Of a stretch of DNA of 64,000 bases, positions 17,353 through 26,789 are shown piece by piece; positions within the stretch are counted from its first letter, which is position 1; the number at the start of each line of letters is the position of its first letter. The stretch lies in assembly GCA_023440825.1 (NCBI GenBank), contig JAEXRL010000029.1, positions 1-64,000 on the forward strand, written 5' to 3'. The notes beneath the pieces were generated by a model, which saw only the letters and a list, made by a program, of their open reading frames with translations, was not told the DNA's origin and ran no database searches. This DNA is from Pseudomonadota bacterium (GTDB lineage: Bacteria > Pseudomonadota > Gammaproteobacteria > Burkholderiales > Burkholderiaceae_B). The position numbers and the translations under genes are program-made.

Positions 17353-18480
17353 ATGCCCATACATTTTACTACCGATGAACTTCATGCTTGGCTGCGCCTG
17401 TCTTTGGAGCCAGGCTTAAGCCCAGCTCAAGCTCGCCTGTTACTGGGCTCTTTAGGGCTACCGCCCAGCATTTACGAAGCTTCTAGCAGCATGCTGTTGC
17501 GCTACTTACCCCAAGAGCTCGTGGCACAAATACGGCAAGCCCCTGATCAGGCCATGTCGCAGCAAATTGCCAAAACGATAGCGTGGCTGGAACACGAGCA
17601 GCATCACATCCTGACCTTGGCCGACCCCTTATATCCAGCAGCCCTGCTCGAACTACACGACCCACCCCTAATTTTATACATCAATGGGCAACTAGACTAC
17701 CTGCGTACTCCCGCTTTAGCCATGGTCGGAGCACGGAATGCCACGCCCGGCGGCATGGCCATTGCCCAAGAGTTTGCCTCGTATCTGGCAAGCCAAGGCT
17801 GGCTTATTTATAGCGGTTTAGCAAATGGCATTGATCAAGCGGCACATCGTGGCGCTTTGGCGGCAGGCCCACAAGCGGCAGGCACGATCGCCGTTATGGG
17901 CACAGGTATAGATCTAGTATACCCGGCCTCACAGCGTCAATTAGCCCACGATATCGTGGCACACGGTGCGCTGATCAGCGAGCTGCCACTGGGCACTAAG
18001 GCTCTACCTTATCACTTCCCCCGCCGTAACCGGATCGTCGCCGCGTTAAGCCAGGGGGTACTCGTCGTGGAAGCGGCGCGCCAAAGCGGCTCGCTCATCA
18101 CGGCACGCTTAGCCACGGAGCTGGGGCGAGAAGTGTTCGCCATTCCAGGCTCGATTCACTCGCCTTTATCGCGCGGCTGCCATGCCCTGATTCGACAAGG
18201 CGCCAAACTGGTGGAACAAGCACAAGACATTCTCGAAGAATTAGCCCCTAAGCATACGGCCGCCCGCCCCCCTACACCCCACTTATCCGCAGAACCCTCT
18301 TTAAGCGCACTGGCCAAACAAGTACTGCGCCTGCTTGATTACAGTCCACAAAGTGCAGATAGCCTACAAGCCCTATGGGCAGGCGAGCCCTCAAGCCTGT
18401 CACAGGGGCTCACAGAGCTAGAGCTCGCCAATCTTGTGACACGTCTGGATACAGGAAGCTACCAACGCCTGCCAAGCTAG
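17353..18480 (+). CDS. dprA: DNA-processing protein DprA
   Basis: Loads RecA on incoming single-stranded DNA during natural transformation. The 375-residue protein has an N-terminal SAM-like region (1-70), the extended Rossmann fold with GLANGIDQAAHRGAL, GTGIDLVYP, FPRRNRIVAALS and SGSLITARLA, and a C-terminal winged-helix (DML1-like) part from about 310. Its presence does not prove competence, as no other com genes are in the window. def-dprA divergence is common in proteobacteria. Confidence 0.95.
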   Translation: MPIHFTTDELHAWLRLSLEPGLSPAQARLLLGSLGLPPSIYEASSSMLLRYLPQELVAQIRQAPDQAMSQQIAKTIAWLEHEQHHILTLADPLYPAALLELHDPPLILYINGQLDYLRTPALAMVGARNATPGGMAIAQEFASYLASQGWLIYSGLANGIDQAAHRGALAAGPQAAGTIAVMGTGIDLVYPASQRQLAHDIVAHGALISELPLGTKALPYHFPRRNRIVAALSQGVLVVEAARQSGSLITARLATELGREVFAIPGSIHSPLSRGCHALIRQGAKLVEQAQDILEELAPKHTAARPPTPHLSAEPSLSALAKQVLRLLDYSPQSADSLQALWAGEPSSLSQGLTELELANLVTRLDTGSYQRLPS

Positions 18481-18575
18481 TGCGCCTCCTCATAGTCGAG
18501 CGCTCGCAATCTCGTTATGATGGAACTCTTTTATATGCTTTACTCTTAGACCCGTTTTCGCTAACAGGATAGATT

Positions 18576-19484
18576 ATGTCGTTACCAGATCGCGTAAAAA
18601 TCGTAGAAGTCGCAGCCCGCGACGGCTTACAAAACGAAAAACAGTTTATTGATACCGCCATTAAGGTAGAACTGATCAATCGTCTGTCCGCAGCCGGCTT
18701 TCCGAATGTAGAAGCCACCTCCTTTGTCTCCCCAAAATGGGTGCCTCAAATGGCCGATGCAGCATCTGTCATGCAGGCCATTGAGCGACGCCCTGGTACC
18801 TTGTACTCTGTACTAACACCCAATATGAAAGGGCTAGAAGCCGCCTTGGAATCCGGAGCCGATGAAATAGTCATCTTTGCAGCCGCCAGCGAGTCTTTTT
18901 CACAACGCAATATCAACTGTAGTATTGCCGAATCAATTGCTCGGTTTGAACCCGTTGCCGAAAAAGCCCGTGCTTCAGGCCTGTTAGTTCGTGGTGCCAT
19001 TAGCTGTGCCTTGGGCTGCCCCTATGAAGGCGACATCGCCACCGCTGCCGTCATTGATGTGGCTAAGCGGCTCGAAGCACTAGGCTGCCATGAGCTGGAT
19101 GTCGCCGACACCATAGGGGTGGGCACACCGAACAAAGTAGACCGGGTCATGCGAGCGGTCACTGAACACATTGACCCAGCAAAAATATCCGCCCACTTTC
19201 ATGATACGTATGGCCAGGCTATAGCTAATATTGTGGCCGCCCTTAACGCCGGCATACACATCATCCACAGCTCCACCGCTGGTTTAGGTGGCTGCCCTTA
19301 CGCAAAGGGCGCAACAGGTAATGTCGCCACTGAAGACGTGCTGTACTTGCTGCACAATATGGGCATAGAAACCGGGGTGGACTTGGACGCGGTGGTCGAC
19401 ACCGGCCAATGGATCTCGGCTCAACTAGGTCGGGCATCGCTCAGTCGCGCTGGCAATGCTCTCACTGCCCGTAAAGCCACATAA
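18576..19484 (+). CDS. mvaB: Hydroxymethylglutaryl-CoA lyase
   Basis: Cleaves HMG-CoA to acetoacetate and acetyl-CoA, the last step of leucine breakdown. Motifs: VEVAARDGLQNE at the N-terminus (metal and catalytic Arg/Asp), SAALGCPYEGD-like ISCALGCPYEGD, HFHDTYGQA (metal His pair) and the flexible-loop GLGGCPYAKGATGNVATED with its catalytic Cys. Length 302 aa is standard. AGGA lies 7 bases before the ATG. No other leucine-degradation genes (liuABCD) are in view. Confidence 0.95.
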   Translation: MSLPDRVKIVEVAARDGLQNEKQFIDTAIKVELINRLSAAGFPNVEATSFVSPKWVPQMADAASVMQAIERRPGTLYSVLTPNMKGLEAALESGADEIVIFAAASESFSQRNINCSIAESIARFEPVAEKARASGLLVRGAISCALGCPYEGDIATAAVIDVAKRLEALGCHELDVADTIGVGTPNKVDRVMRAVTEHIDPAKISAHFHDTYGQAIANIVAALNAGIHIIHSSTAGLGGCPYAKGATGNVATEDVLYLLHNMGIETGVDLDAVVDTGQWISAQLGRASLSRAGNALTARKAT

Positions 19485-19948
19485 TGCACACTCCAGCTCC
19501 CGCCGCATCCTACGATTTGCTGCAGCAACTGGCGCCCTTGCCTATACAAGGGCGCTCCTGGCCCAAAGCTGTGGCAGCATTAGCGTGGGTGATTATTGCT
19601 GTCATTGGCATACGCTTCATCATGATTGCCAGCAAAACACCTAGCACCCTGGTGAATCCCTATATGGCCGCCAGCCTAGTCGTGCTGTTTATCGCCTTGC
19701 TGGTTATTGCCTACTATATGTGGACCGGCCACACCACCATCGACGCCACCGGTATACGGCAAAGCTGGATCATGCGACGGGAAATAAGCTGGGACCAAAT
19801 CAAAACCGCCAAGTTTATTCCGCTATTAGGTTCAAAAAAGCTCGTATGCTTCCCACACCGCGGGCGCCCCATTGTCTTCCAAGGCGCCACGCTTGAGCTA
19901 CAACGAGCTTTTGCTGAAATCTCTCTGGCTTATCAACGTCGTAGCTAG
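19484..19948 (+). CDS. Membrane protein with bacterial PH-like domain
   Basis: A 154-residue protein with two predicted helices (about 28-48 and 60-80) followed by a cytoplasmic domain (TTIDATGIRQSWIMRREISWDQIKTAKF) of the kind seen in bacterial PH-like membrane proteins. Function unknown. Its ATG shares the last A of the HMG-CoA lyase TAA stop, so the two are translationally coupled although no functional link is evident. Confidence 0.75.
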   Translation: MHTPAPAASYDLLQQLAPLPIQGRSWPKAVAALAWVIIAVIGIRFIMIASKTPSTLVNPYMAASLVVLFIALLVIAYYMWTGHTTIDATGIRQSWIMRREISWDQIKTAKFIPLLGSKKLVCFPHRGRPIVFQGATLELQRAFAEISLAYQRRS

Positions 19949-19987
19949 ATTTGCGCTATGGCCCTATGCTCTGCTAGCCGTACCCAA

Positions 19988-21253
19988 CTAACGCAGCGAT
20001 AGCTGCGTTAACCTTGACTGAGGCATGGTCAAGGCAAGGTGCCCGAGAGCACAGCTTAACCGCAAGGCTTGTCTTAGCTCCTCTTCTAGCACGACACCAC
20101 GCGTGTCGCCAGCCGACAATATACGATTCACCTTGGAGTCAGGCTGCTCAAACCCTGCCACCAATCGAAATGCGGCTATGCCATGACGTGCAAAGTTAGC
20201 GTGATCTGAATTTGGCATAAGTGGCAACCAGGTATCTAGTGCCAGCTCTGCTTGTTCAGCCGCCTCCAACACATAAGACTTCAGCTCTGGAAAATCACTT
20301 AGTAAAGCCGTCAAGCGCATGTCACCTGCCACTGTATCTAAGTTGATATTTAAGCGAATGTCTTCTCTATCAGCCTTAACCATATGATCGAGATAGTAAG
20401 CAGAGCCAGAAAGAGCCCACTCTTCTGCACAAAATAAACACAAGCGCAAGCTAGGTGTGGTGGCACCAACCAATGGCGCGAGTGCACGAAACGTAGCTAA
20501 GGCAACAGCGACGCCACTCGCATTGTCTAACGCACTTTCGCCAAGCTCGTGCCCATCCATATGGGCACTGAGTACAATGGTACCGGGCAAACCTCCTTGA
20601 ACATCAAAAACCCCAATGGGCGCCATGCTGTTCTCTTGCTCATGACCCTGTATCGTCAAGATAATGCGTTGATGGGGCTTAGCCCGTAATAATTGGGCTG
20701 ACTCAAAATCAATGTATGCAGATGGAATACCGGCTCCGTGACGTGGCCTGCCCGATGAGCCAGACAACAGTCCATGACCAGCCCAAGGACTGGCTATCAG
20801 AAACGCAGCTGCACCATATTTAACTGCCATCTCATATTTGCGCCGTCGGTGAAGATGTGTCGCTGAAAAAGGGTATTCATGTTCTACCAGAACCGCTTTC
20901 CCTTCAATCTCTGCCCCCAAACGTTCGAAGTCAGCGACACGCCCGGCACCCAAGTCTACACAGCTTAGCTCTACGCCCTGCTCTGGCGTCGATGCTGAGC
21001 GCAGTAAAGGATGTAGAGCCAATGCTTGGCCATTACTCTTTAGCTGTAACCGTGCTTGCGAACAATGCCAACCCTCATACGGCACGCTTACCGTTTGCAT
21101 CATATAGCCTGCGTTCTGCATCTGCTCTGACACCCACTGTAAGGCCTGTTCATCCTGCCCTGAACCGCTCCTTCTTCCACCAAAAGAGCACACTGTCAAA
21201 AACTGATGCATTAAAGCGCTGTCTTGACTCGCTACATCTAACCACTGCTTCAT
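19988..21253 (-). CDS. M28-family zinc metallopeptidase with PA-type insert
   Basis: Two-zinc aminopeptidase-type hydrolase of 421 aa. Metal ligands appear in order: His and Asp in SAHMDGHELGESALDNASG, the Glu pair in CAEEWALSG, Asp in NLDTVAGD and His in MPNSDHANFARHG. Residues ~100-210 resemble a PA (protease-associated) lid. There is no signal peptide, so it is probably cytoplasmic, unlike most secreted M28 enzymes. Substrate could be a peptide or an N-acyl amino acid. A 9-base-pair perfect stem-loop (19989-20010) covers the last codons and stop. It follows the TctC receptor gene by 36 bases. Confidence 0.85.
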   Translation of the reverse strand: MKQWLDVASQDSALMHQFLTVCSFGGRRSGSGQDEQALQWVSEQMQNAGYMMQTVSVPYEGWHCSQARLQLKSNGQALALHPLLRSASTPEQGVELSCVDLGAGRVADFERLGAEIEGKAVLVEHEYPFSATHLHRRRKYEMAVKYGAAAFLIASPWAGHGLLSGSSGRPRHGAGIPSAYIDFESAQLLRAKPHQRIILTIQGHEQENSMAPIGVFDVQGGLPGTIVLSAHMDGHELGESALDNASGVAVALATFRALAPLVGATTPSLRLCLFCAEEWALSGSAYYLDHMVKADREDIRLNINLDTVAGDMRLTALLSDFPELKSYVLEAAEQAELALDTWLPLMPNSDHANFARHGIAAFRLVAGFEQPDSKVNRILSAGDTRGVVLEEELRQALRLSCALGHLALTMPQSRLTQLSLR

Positions 21254-21289
21254 AGTTAACCCTCACCCCTACGCTGACATGACTCACAC

Positions 21290-22270
21290 TTAATTAAGCG
21301 TGATACCACCTACTCTTACCACCTCATCCCAACGAGCAAAGTCTTGCTTCAAAAACATAGACATAGCATCCGAAGATGTGTCAGTGGGCACATAAATGCC
21401 CAAGCGCTGCATGCGCTCTTGCAGCTCTGGGGTCGCTAATACTCGAGCTATAGCATTACTCAAGATCTCTTTCTTATGTTTCTCAGTTTCCTCGCGCACC
21501 ATCAAGCCCCACCAGCTTTGAATTAACATGCTATCCAAACCTTGTTCGGCAAACGTTGGCACATCGGGAGTTTCTGGATGACGCTGTGCTGATGACACTG
21601 CTATCGGTTTAATTTTCCCTGTTTGATATATGGCATAAGCACTGGGCATGCTGCTAAAGCTTGCTTGAATCTGACCGCCTGCCAAATCACTTATGGAAGC
21701 AGCGGCCCCCTGATACGGAACATGCATGAGTGAAGTGGAGGTAGTTTGCATCAACAGCTCTGCCATCAAGTGAGTGAGCGACCCATTACCGCCGGAACCA
21801 ATATTGACGCCGTCAGACACCGACTGAGCATACTCAATAAACTCTTTCGGGCCGTTAACAGGCAGCTCATGATTCACGAACAAATACATCGGTGAGTCCC
21901 CAATCAACGCCAACGGAGAAAATGCATGATGCGCATCATACTTAAGACGCTTACCGTATAACGCAGGCACGATCGTAAATGGCACATCGGCCAAAAGAAT
22001 CGTGTAACCATCCGCAGCTTGTTCCGCTACGTAACTGGTGCCCAACATACTCCCTGCGCCAGGACGATTTTCTATGATGACGGTTTGCCCTAAATCTTTT
22101 TGTAATTGTTCACCGACCATTCGCGCCAACTGGTCTGAGCTCCCTCCGGCCGAGTAAGGAACCACTATCTTCAGCGGCTTAGCTGGATAGTGACTTGACG
22201 CTGCTACCGCTGTACTCAACATTAAAGCCAAAACCGGTAAAGCCAGACTAATTGCTTTTATCCATCTCAT
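21290..22270 (-). CDS. Tripartite tricarboxylate transporter receptor (Bug/TctC family)
   Basis: Periplasmic solute-binding protein of 326 aa. It has a signal peptide (about 1-23), then the Bug hallmark YPAKPLKIVVPYSAGGSSDQLAR and NRPGAGSMLGTSYVAEQAADGYT. No tctA/tctB membrane genes are nearby; orphan receptors of this kind are abundant in Alcaligenaceae. Ligand unknown; family ligands are carboxylates, amino acids or nicotinate. It sits between an M28 peptidase (downstream) and a LysR regulator (upstream), all on one strand, suggesting one catabolic unit. Confidence 0.9.
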   Translation of the reverse strand: MRWIKAISLALPVLALMLSTAVAASSHYPAKPLKIVVPYSAGGSSDQLARMVGEQLQKDLGQTVIIENRPGAGSMLGTSYVAEQAADGYTILLADVPFTIVPALYGKRLKYDAHHAFSPLALIGDSPMYLFVNHELPVNGPKEFIEYAQSVSDGVNIGSGGNGSLTHLMAELLMQTTSTSLMHVPYQGAAASISDLAGGQIQASFSSMPSAYAIYQTGKIKPIAVSSAQRHPETPDVPTFAEQGLDSMLIQSWWGLMVREETEKHKKEILSNAIARVLATPELQERMQRLGIYVPTDTSSDAMSMFLKQDFARWDEVVRVGGITLN

Positions 22271-22373
22271 TGTTTATCCCCTTTTATCATTGTTAGACTC
22301 ATGCAAAGTCTAGAACAAGAATAAGACATCACACAGGGAAGAATGAGCATAGGGTATTCTGTTATGGCATACC

Positions 22374-23300
22374 CTATGAGGCACTTCTCAGATAGGCTTG
22401 AATCGCAGCGTTATATTCAGAAAAATGCTGCTTCAACCACCCCAAAAATGTCTCTAAACGAGGATCATAAGAGCGCGCTGCAGGCCGCATGAAGTAATAA
22501 GAATAGCGGCTTGTGACACACTCGTTAAATGGTCTGTACAAAGTGCCTGACTCCAAGTCCGGCAACACCATACACAAGGGGACCAGTGCTGCCCCTAAAC
22601 CGTGCTTTACGGCGGGTAACAGCATGGAGAAACCCTCATACTGTGGCGAATCCTGAGAAGGACCTGGCCACTCTGGCAACAACTGTGATTTCCACTCTTG
22701 CCAACCATAACCACGCTGAGCGCGTTTTAAAAGCACCATTTGTTCTAACTGACTTGCTACGCTTGATTGCGCAGCAGTTACAGCACCAAGAGCACTTACC
22801 ACGCTGACTTCCCGACCACATAAATAATCGGTACTAATGCCATTCAAAAAGCCTGTATGCAGTTGGATAGCGGCATCAAAATGCTCGTAATCTCGAAACT
22901 CAAATAATAAACGCGGCCGAATATTCAACCGTACACTCGGGTAACGGGCAAAGAAATCAGGTAAATAAGGAATTAAGCAATATTGAGCAAAGGACGGTGA
23001 GACAGCAATATTTAATGCGCCCTTTAACTCATCGGGCGCGACCATAGCGTGGGCCTCATCAAGTAAACTCAAGGCAGGGCCAACCCGCTGCAAGTACAGT
23101 TGCCCAGCTTGGGTTAACTCTAGACCCGAGGACAAACGCTTAAAAAGAGCAATACCCAAGCTACGCTCTAGAGCTAAAATATGCTTACTTACTGTACTTT
23201 GATCTATGTGTAGTTGCTCCGCACTACGACTAAAATTCAGAGTACGTGCTGCGCTTAGAAATATGCGCAGCGTGCGTAATGACTCACGCGAGCCTTTCAT
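22374..23300 (-). CDS. LysR-family transcriptional regulator
   Basis: A 308-residue LTTR with an N-terminal winged helix (RTLRIFLSAARTLNFSRSAEQLHIDQSTVSKHILALE) and a two-lobed effector domain from about 90 to 300. Start set at ATG 23300; the upstream TTG at 23321 is less likely. It is upstream of and co-oriented with the TctC receptor and M28 peptidase genes, and is likely to control them. The 104-base gap to the receptor could hold its target site, but no clear T-N11-A palindrome was picked out. Confidence 0.88.
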   Translation of the reverse strand: MKGSRESLRTLRIFLSAARTLNFSRSAEQLHIDQSTVSKHILALERSLGIALFKRLSSGLELTQAGQLYLQRVGPALSLLDEAHAMVAPDELKGALNIAVSPSFAQYCLIPYLPDFFARYPSVRLNIRPRLLFEFRDYEHFDAAIQLHTGFLNGISTDYLCGREVSVVSALGAVTAAQSSVASQLEQMVLLKRAQRGYGWQEWKSQLLPEWPGPSQDSPQYEGFSMLLPAVKHGLGAALVPLCMVLPDLESGTLYRPFNECVTSRYSYYFMRPAARSYDPRLETFLGWLKQHFSEYNAAIQAYLRSAS

Positions 23301-23414
23301 GCCTTTACCCGCCTCTCTCAAACAATTAAATTTTTAACGTTATAGCACGTCGCTCTCTATACTAAGAGCAGGCAGGTGTCAGGCATACGAACCTAAAAAA
23401 AGCTCACTATTTCC

Positions 23415-23456
23415 AAAAAAAAGCCCGCCGGCCAGCAAAGAGGCTGGCTCGGCGGG
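23415..23456 (-). terminator. Strong rho-independent terminator of the AapJ-type receptor gene
   Basis: Stem of CCCGCCG/CGGCGGG plus GCCAGC/GCTGGC with one bulged base, loop 23437-23442, followed on the minus strand by eight Ts (A run 23415-23422). It lies 36 bases past the stop of the receptor gene. Confidence 0.92.
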
Positions 23457-23491
23457 TGTCTAATGACAACAGGAAACTGTTTAGTAAGGAC

Positions 23492-24508
23492 TTAGCGTAT
23501 TGGCAGACCGTAGATCAGACCGCCTTCGTTCCACTGGGCGTTTAAGCCACGCTGAATTTGCAAAGGGCTATCTTTACCTACATTACGCTCGAAACTTTCG
23601 CCGTAATTACCCACTTGTTTAATCACGTTATACGCCCATTTTTCGTCCAGCCCCAGGTTTTTACCTGCGCCAGGCGTCACACCCAGCAAACGCTGAACAT
23701 TGGGATCCTGGCTGTTTAGGTGCTGATCCACATTGGCTGAGTTCAAACCTAGCTCTTCTGCATTAAAGGTGGCCTGCAAGGTCCATTTCACAATGTTCAG
23801 CCAAGCGTCATCACCTTGGCGTACGTATGGGCCAAGCGGTTCTTTGGAAATAATTTCGGGCAGAACTAGGTAGTCGTCCGGATTTTCCATTTTTGAAATA
23901 CGGATTGATGCCAATCCCGAAGCATCGGTGGTGAAAACATCACAACGACCCGCCACAAACGCGTTCACCACTTCATTAAACTGCTCGATCACAACAGGTG
24001 TGTATTCCACCTTATTGGCTCTGGCCCAATCGGCCATGGTGTTTTCATTAGAGGTGCCTGTTTGCATGCACACCGTAGCGCCGTTAAGTTCTTTGGCACT
24101 GCTAACACCGAGTTTTTTGGGGACTAAAAAACCCTGACCATCATAAAAGTTGATACCCGCATGAATAGCGCCCAAAGCTGTGTCGCGTTGCTGCGTAACC
24201 GTGGTATTACGAGCTAATACGTCGATTTCACCAGATTGCAGGGCGGTAAAGCGCTGCTGTGAATTTAACGGCACCGCTTTGTACTTCGTGGCGTCACCTA
24301 GCGTGGCCGCTGCTACCGCGCGGCACAAGTCTATATCTAGACCTTGCCACACTCCTTTAGCATCAGGGGCAGAGAAGCCTGCAAATCCTGTCGTGACTCC
24401 ACACTGCACATAGCCACGTTTTTGCACATTGGCCAAGGTGTCGGCCTGTGCGAACTGAGCTAAGCCCAGTAAGGCCAAAGCACCAATCGACTGCTTAAAA
24501 TAGCGCAT
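23492..24508 (-). CDS. aapJ: General L-amino acid ABC transporter receptor (AapJ/BztA type)
   Basis: Periplasmic binding protein of 338 aa. It has a signal peptide ending at AQA (about residue 22), the family start DTLANVQKRGYVQCGVTTG and the diagnostic C-terminus RGLNAQWNEGGLIYGLPIR. Start at ATG 24508 rather than 24553 because AAGGAGA is 7 bases upstream. Members bind a broad range of amino acids and work with AapQMP. Here no permease or ATPase of that type is adjacent, and the gene is closed by its own terminator, so it stands alone. Confidence 0.9.
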   Translation of the reverse strand: MRYFKQSIGALALLGLAQFAQADTLANVQKRGYVQCGVTTGFAGFSAPDAKGVWQGLDIDLCRAVAAATLGDATKYKAVPLNSQQRFTALQSGEIDVLARNTTVTQQRDTALGAIHAGINFYDGQGFLVPKKLGVSSAKELNGATVCMQTGTSNENTMADWARANKVEYTPVVIEQFNEVVNAFVAGRCDVFTTDASGLASIRISKMENPDDYLVLPEIISKEPLGPYVRQGDDAWLNIVKWTLQATFNAEELGLNSANVDQHLNSQDPNVQRLLGVTPGAGKNLGLDEKWAYNVIKQVGNYGESFERNVGKDSPLQIQRGLNAQWNEGGLIYGLPIR

Positions 24509-24601
24509 AGTAATCTCCTTTGCTGGATGCGTATTCAAACCATTTTCCAGCATATTACCTTAGCGCGATATACGGCTGTAGATATATGTTCATAACGCAA
24601 C

Positions 24602-25873
24602 TTAGTCATAACTACGTAAATCGTCGATGACCTTACCATCGTTTGGCAAAGCACCTGCCGGCATAAACTCAATCGTGGCGCGCAGTTTGGTGATTTCACG
24701 CACGCTGTCCAGCAAGGCTTGCTCCAGCCCTTCAGACTGTCCCTCGACCTGCAAAATCATTTGATCTTCACCCAGTTTTCCACGCACGACCAGACGCGCC
24801 CGACTCAGTTCAGGATGACGAGCCAAGACTTGTGCCACCTGAGCAGGATGCACAAACATGCCACGAATTTTCGTTGTCTGATCTGCTCGTCCTAACCAGC
24901 CGCGAATCATCATATTCGTTCTACCGCAAGCCGACTGACCGGGCATTATTGCCGATAAGTCCCCGGTACCAAAACGAACTAAAGGGTAATCAGGATTAAG
25001 CGTCGTGATCACCACCTCACCGACTTCGCCGTCCAGCACCGGCTCACCTGTGCCGGGCCGCACGATTTCCAAAATCATGTCCTCGTTCAGTACCAGCCCC
25101 TGTCTGGCCGTAGTTTCATAAGCAATCATGCCCAAGTCAGCACTACCATAAGCCTGATAGCCCGTAACACCATGCTCAGCCAGCCATTCACGCATAGAAG
25201 GGGTAAAGGCCTCGCCCGAAAACAAGGCCTTGCTCAGGCTAGGAATGCTGCTTCCCATAAGCTGCGCCTTTTCTAAAATAATCTTTAAAAAGCTGGGCGT
25301 ACCGGTATACGCCGTAGGCGCGAGATCTTGCATGGCTGTCACCTGCTGTTCCGTTTGCCCTACGCCTCCTGGAAATACGGTACACCCCAAGGCATGGGCC
25401 GCCGTTTCCATCATAGAGCCGGCAGGCGTAAAATGATAGGAAAAACAGTTATAGACCAATTCTTTGCCACGAAAGCCTGCTGCATACAAGGCACGCGCGA
25501 ACCCCCAATAATCCTCCCTGGCACTTTCAGGTTCGTACATAGGGCCGGGCGACGCAAAGACACGCTTGGCCTGCCCCCAGCCTACGGTAGAAAATCCGGC
25601 AAACACATCCTGGGCACGTATTTGTCCGCCCGCCTGACGTACTTGCTCACGCGAGTCGAGCTGCGCGCGTAGTAATTCACTTTTACGAATGACCGGTATG
25701 CTGGCCAAGTCAGCACGAGTGCGTAAATCGGCAGGTGCCACGCCCTGTAACTGGGTAGCAATGGCTGGCGCACGTTGCACAGCGGCCGTTAAGGCCGCTG
25801 GCAGTTTGTCTAGCAACGCGCGTTCACGCTCTTGCGGATCTGCAATTTCACGTTGATCGTAGTATTGCCCCAT
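24602..25873 (-). CDS. PaaK-like CoA ligase (phenylacetate-CoA ligase family)
   Basis: Adenylate-forming enzyme of 423 aa expected to make an aryl- or acyl-CoA from a carboxylate, ATP and CoA. Family features are the N-terminal IPVIRKSELLR segment, AYGSADLGMIAYE around the adenylate site, the RFGTGDLS motif and a C-terminal lid starting near TKIRGMFVHP. The glycine-rich phosphate loop (about residues 92-95, FSTVG) is less canonical than in PaaK proper, so the substrate need not be phenylacetate. Last gene of the Liv-type ABC operon, 16 bases after the ATPase gene. Confidence 0.85.
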   Translation of the reverse strand: MGQYYDQREIADPQERERALLDKLPAALTAAVQRAPAIATQLQGVAPADLRTRADLASIPVIRKSELLRAQLDSREQVRQAGGQIRAQDVFAGFSTVGWGQAKRVFASPGPMYEPESAREDYWGFARALYAAGFRGKELVYNCFSYHFTPAGSMMETAAHALGCTVFPGGVGQTEQQVTAMQDLAPTAYTGTPSFLKIILEKAQLMGSSIPSLSKALFSGEAFTPSMREWLAEHGVTGYQAYGSADLGMIAYETTARQGLVLNEDMILEIVRPGTGEPVLDGEVGEVVITTLNPDYPLVRFGTGDLSAIMPGQSACGRTNMMIRGWLGRADQTTKIRGMFVHPAQVAQVLARHPELSRARLVVRGKLGEDQMILQVEGQSEGLEQALLDSVREITKLRATIEFMPAGALPNDGKVIDDLRSYD

Positions 25874-25889
25874 CTCCCTTCTCCTGCTT

Positions 25890-26735
25890 TTATGCGAGCC
25901 AACGCTTGCGTCGTCGGTAAAATTTATTATCTCGGAAGCTTTTTCGCTCCCCTTGCGATACGCCCAAATAAAATTCTTTCACGTCCTCGTTATTGGCCAG
26001 CTCTGTCGCCAAGCCATCCATCATGACGCGGCCGTTTTCAAGGATGTATCCATAATCCGCATACTTCAGTGCGATATTCGTGTTTTGCTCTGCCAGCAAA
26101 AAGCTCACTTTTTCACGTTGATTCAGATCACTGACAATATCGAAAATTTCTTCTACTACTTGTGGCGCCAAGCCCATAGAAGGCTCATCGAGCAAAATCA
26201 TATTGGGATTGGCCATTAGTGCACGACCTATGGCGCACATTTGCTGCTCGCCCCCGGAGGTGTAACCAGCCTGACTCGTACGCCTTTGTTTTAAGCGCGG
26301 AAAATAGGTGTACACACGTTCCATTTCAGCGCTTAAATCACCCCGGCTGAGTTTTCGGGTATACGCACCCGTCAGCAAGTTTTCTTCTATGGTTAGGTGC
26401 GCAAAACAGTGCCTGCCCTCCATCACCTGCACCACACCACGTTTCACCAAATCTTCCGGCGTCATCTGGTCTACGCGCTCTCCGCGCAAGGCGATACTAC
26501 CTTTGGTCACATCACCGCGCTCAGCCCGTAACAGGTTGGAAACAGCGCGTAATGTGGTGGTCTTACCCGCACCATTCGCTCCTAACAAGGCCACCACTTT
26601 GCCTTCGGGCACACGCAGGGATACTCCCTTAAGCACCAGAATCACATGGTTATAAATCACCTCAATACCATTCACATCCAGCAAAGCAGGTACAGCGGAC
26701 TCTGCCTGACTTTTTACGGTATCTGTTTGTGCCAT
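25890..26735 (-). CDS. livF: Branched-chain-type ABC transporter ATPase (LivF)
   Basis: Cytoplasmic ATPase of 281 aa. Walker A GANGAGKTT at 52-60, signature SGGEQQ and Walker B ILLDEPSMGL are intact. Start placed at ATG 26735 with AGGAGG 7 bases upstream, rather than an in-frame start at 26783. A C-terminal extension rich in Arg/Lys (FRDNKFYRRRKRW) goes beyond the usual LivF end. It follows the receptor gene by 54 bases. Confidence 0.92.
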   Translation of the reverse strand: MAQTDTVKSQAESAVPALLDVNGIEVIYNHVILVLKGVSLRVPEGKVVALLGANGAGKTTTLRAVSNLLRAERGDVTKGSIALRGERVDQMTPEDLVKRGVVQVMEGRHCFAHLTIEENLLTGAYTRKLSRGDLSAEMERVYTYFPRLKQRRTSQAGYTSGGEQQMCAIGRALMANPNMILLDEPSMGLAPQVVEEIFDIVSDLNQREKVSFLLAEQNTNIALKYADYGYILENGRVMMDGLATELANNEDVKEFYLGVSQGERKSFRDNKFYRRRKRWLA

Positions 26736-26789
26736 CGTATTAACCTCCTGGCCAGGGCGCCTTAACGCAGCGCCCCGGCGCAATACTAC

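Noticed and set aside
19989..20010. Nine-base-pair stem-loop at the end of the M28 peptidase gene as a terminator
   Set aside because: It lies in the last codons and has no T run on either strand; noted in the gene entry only.
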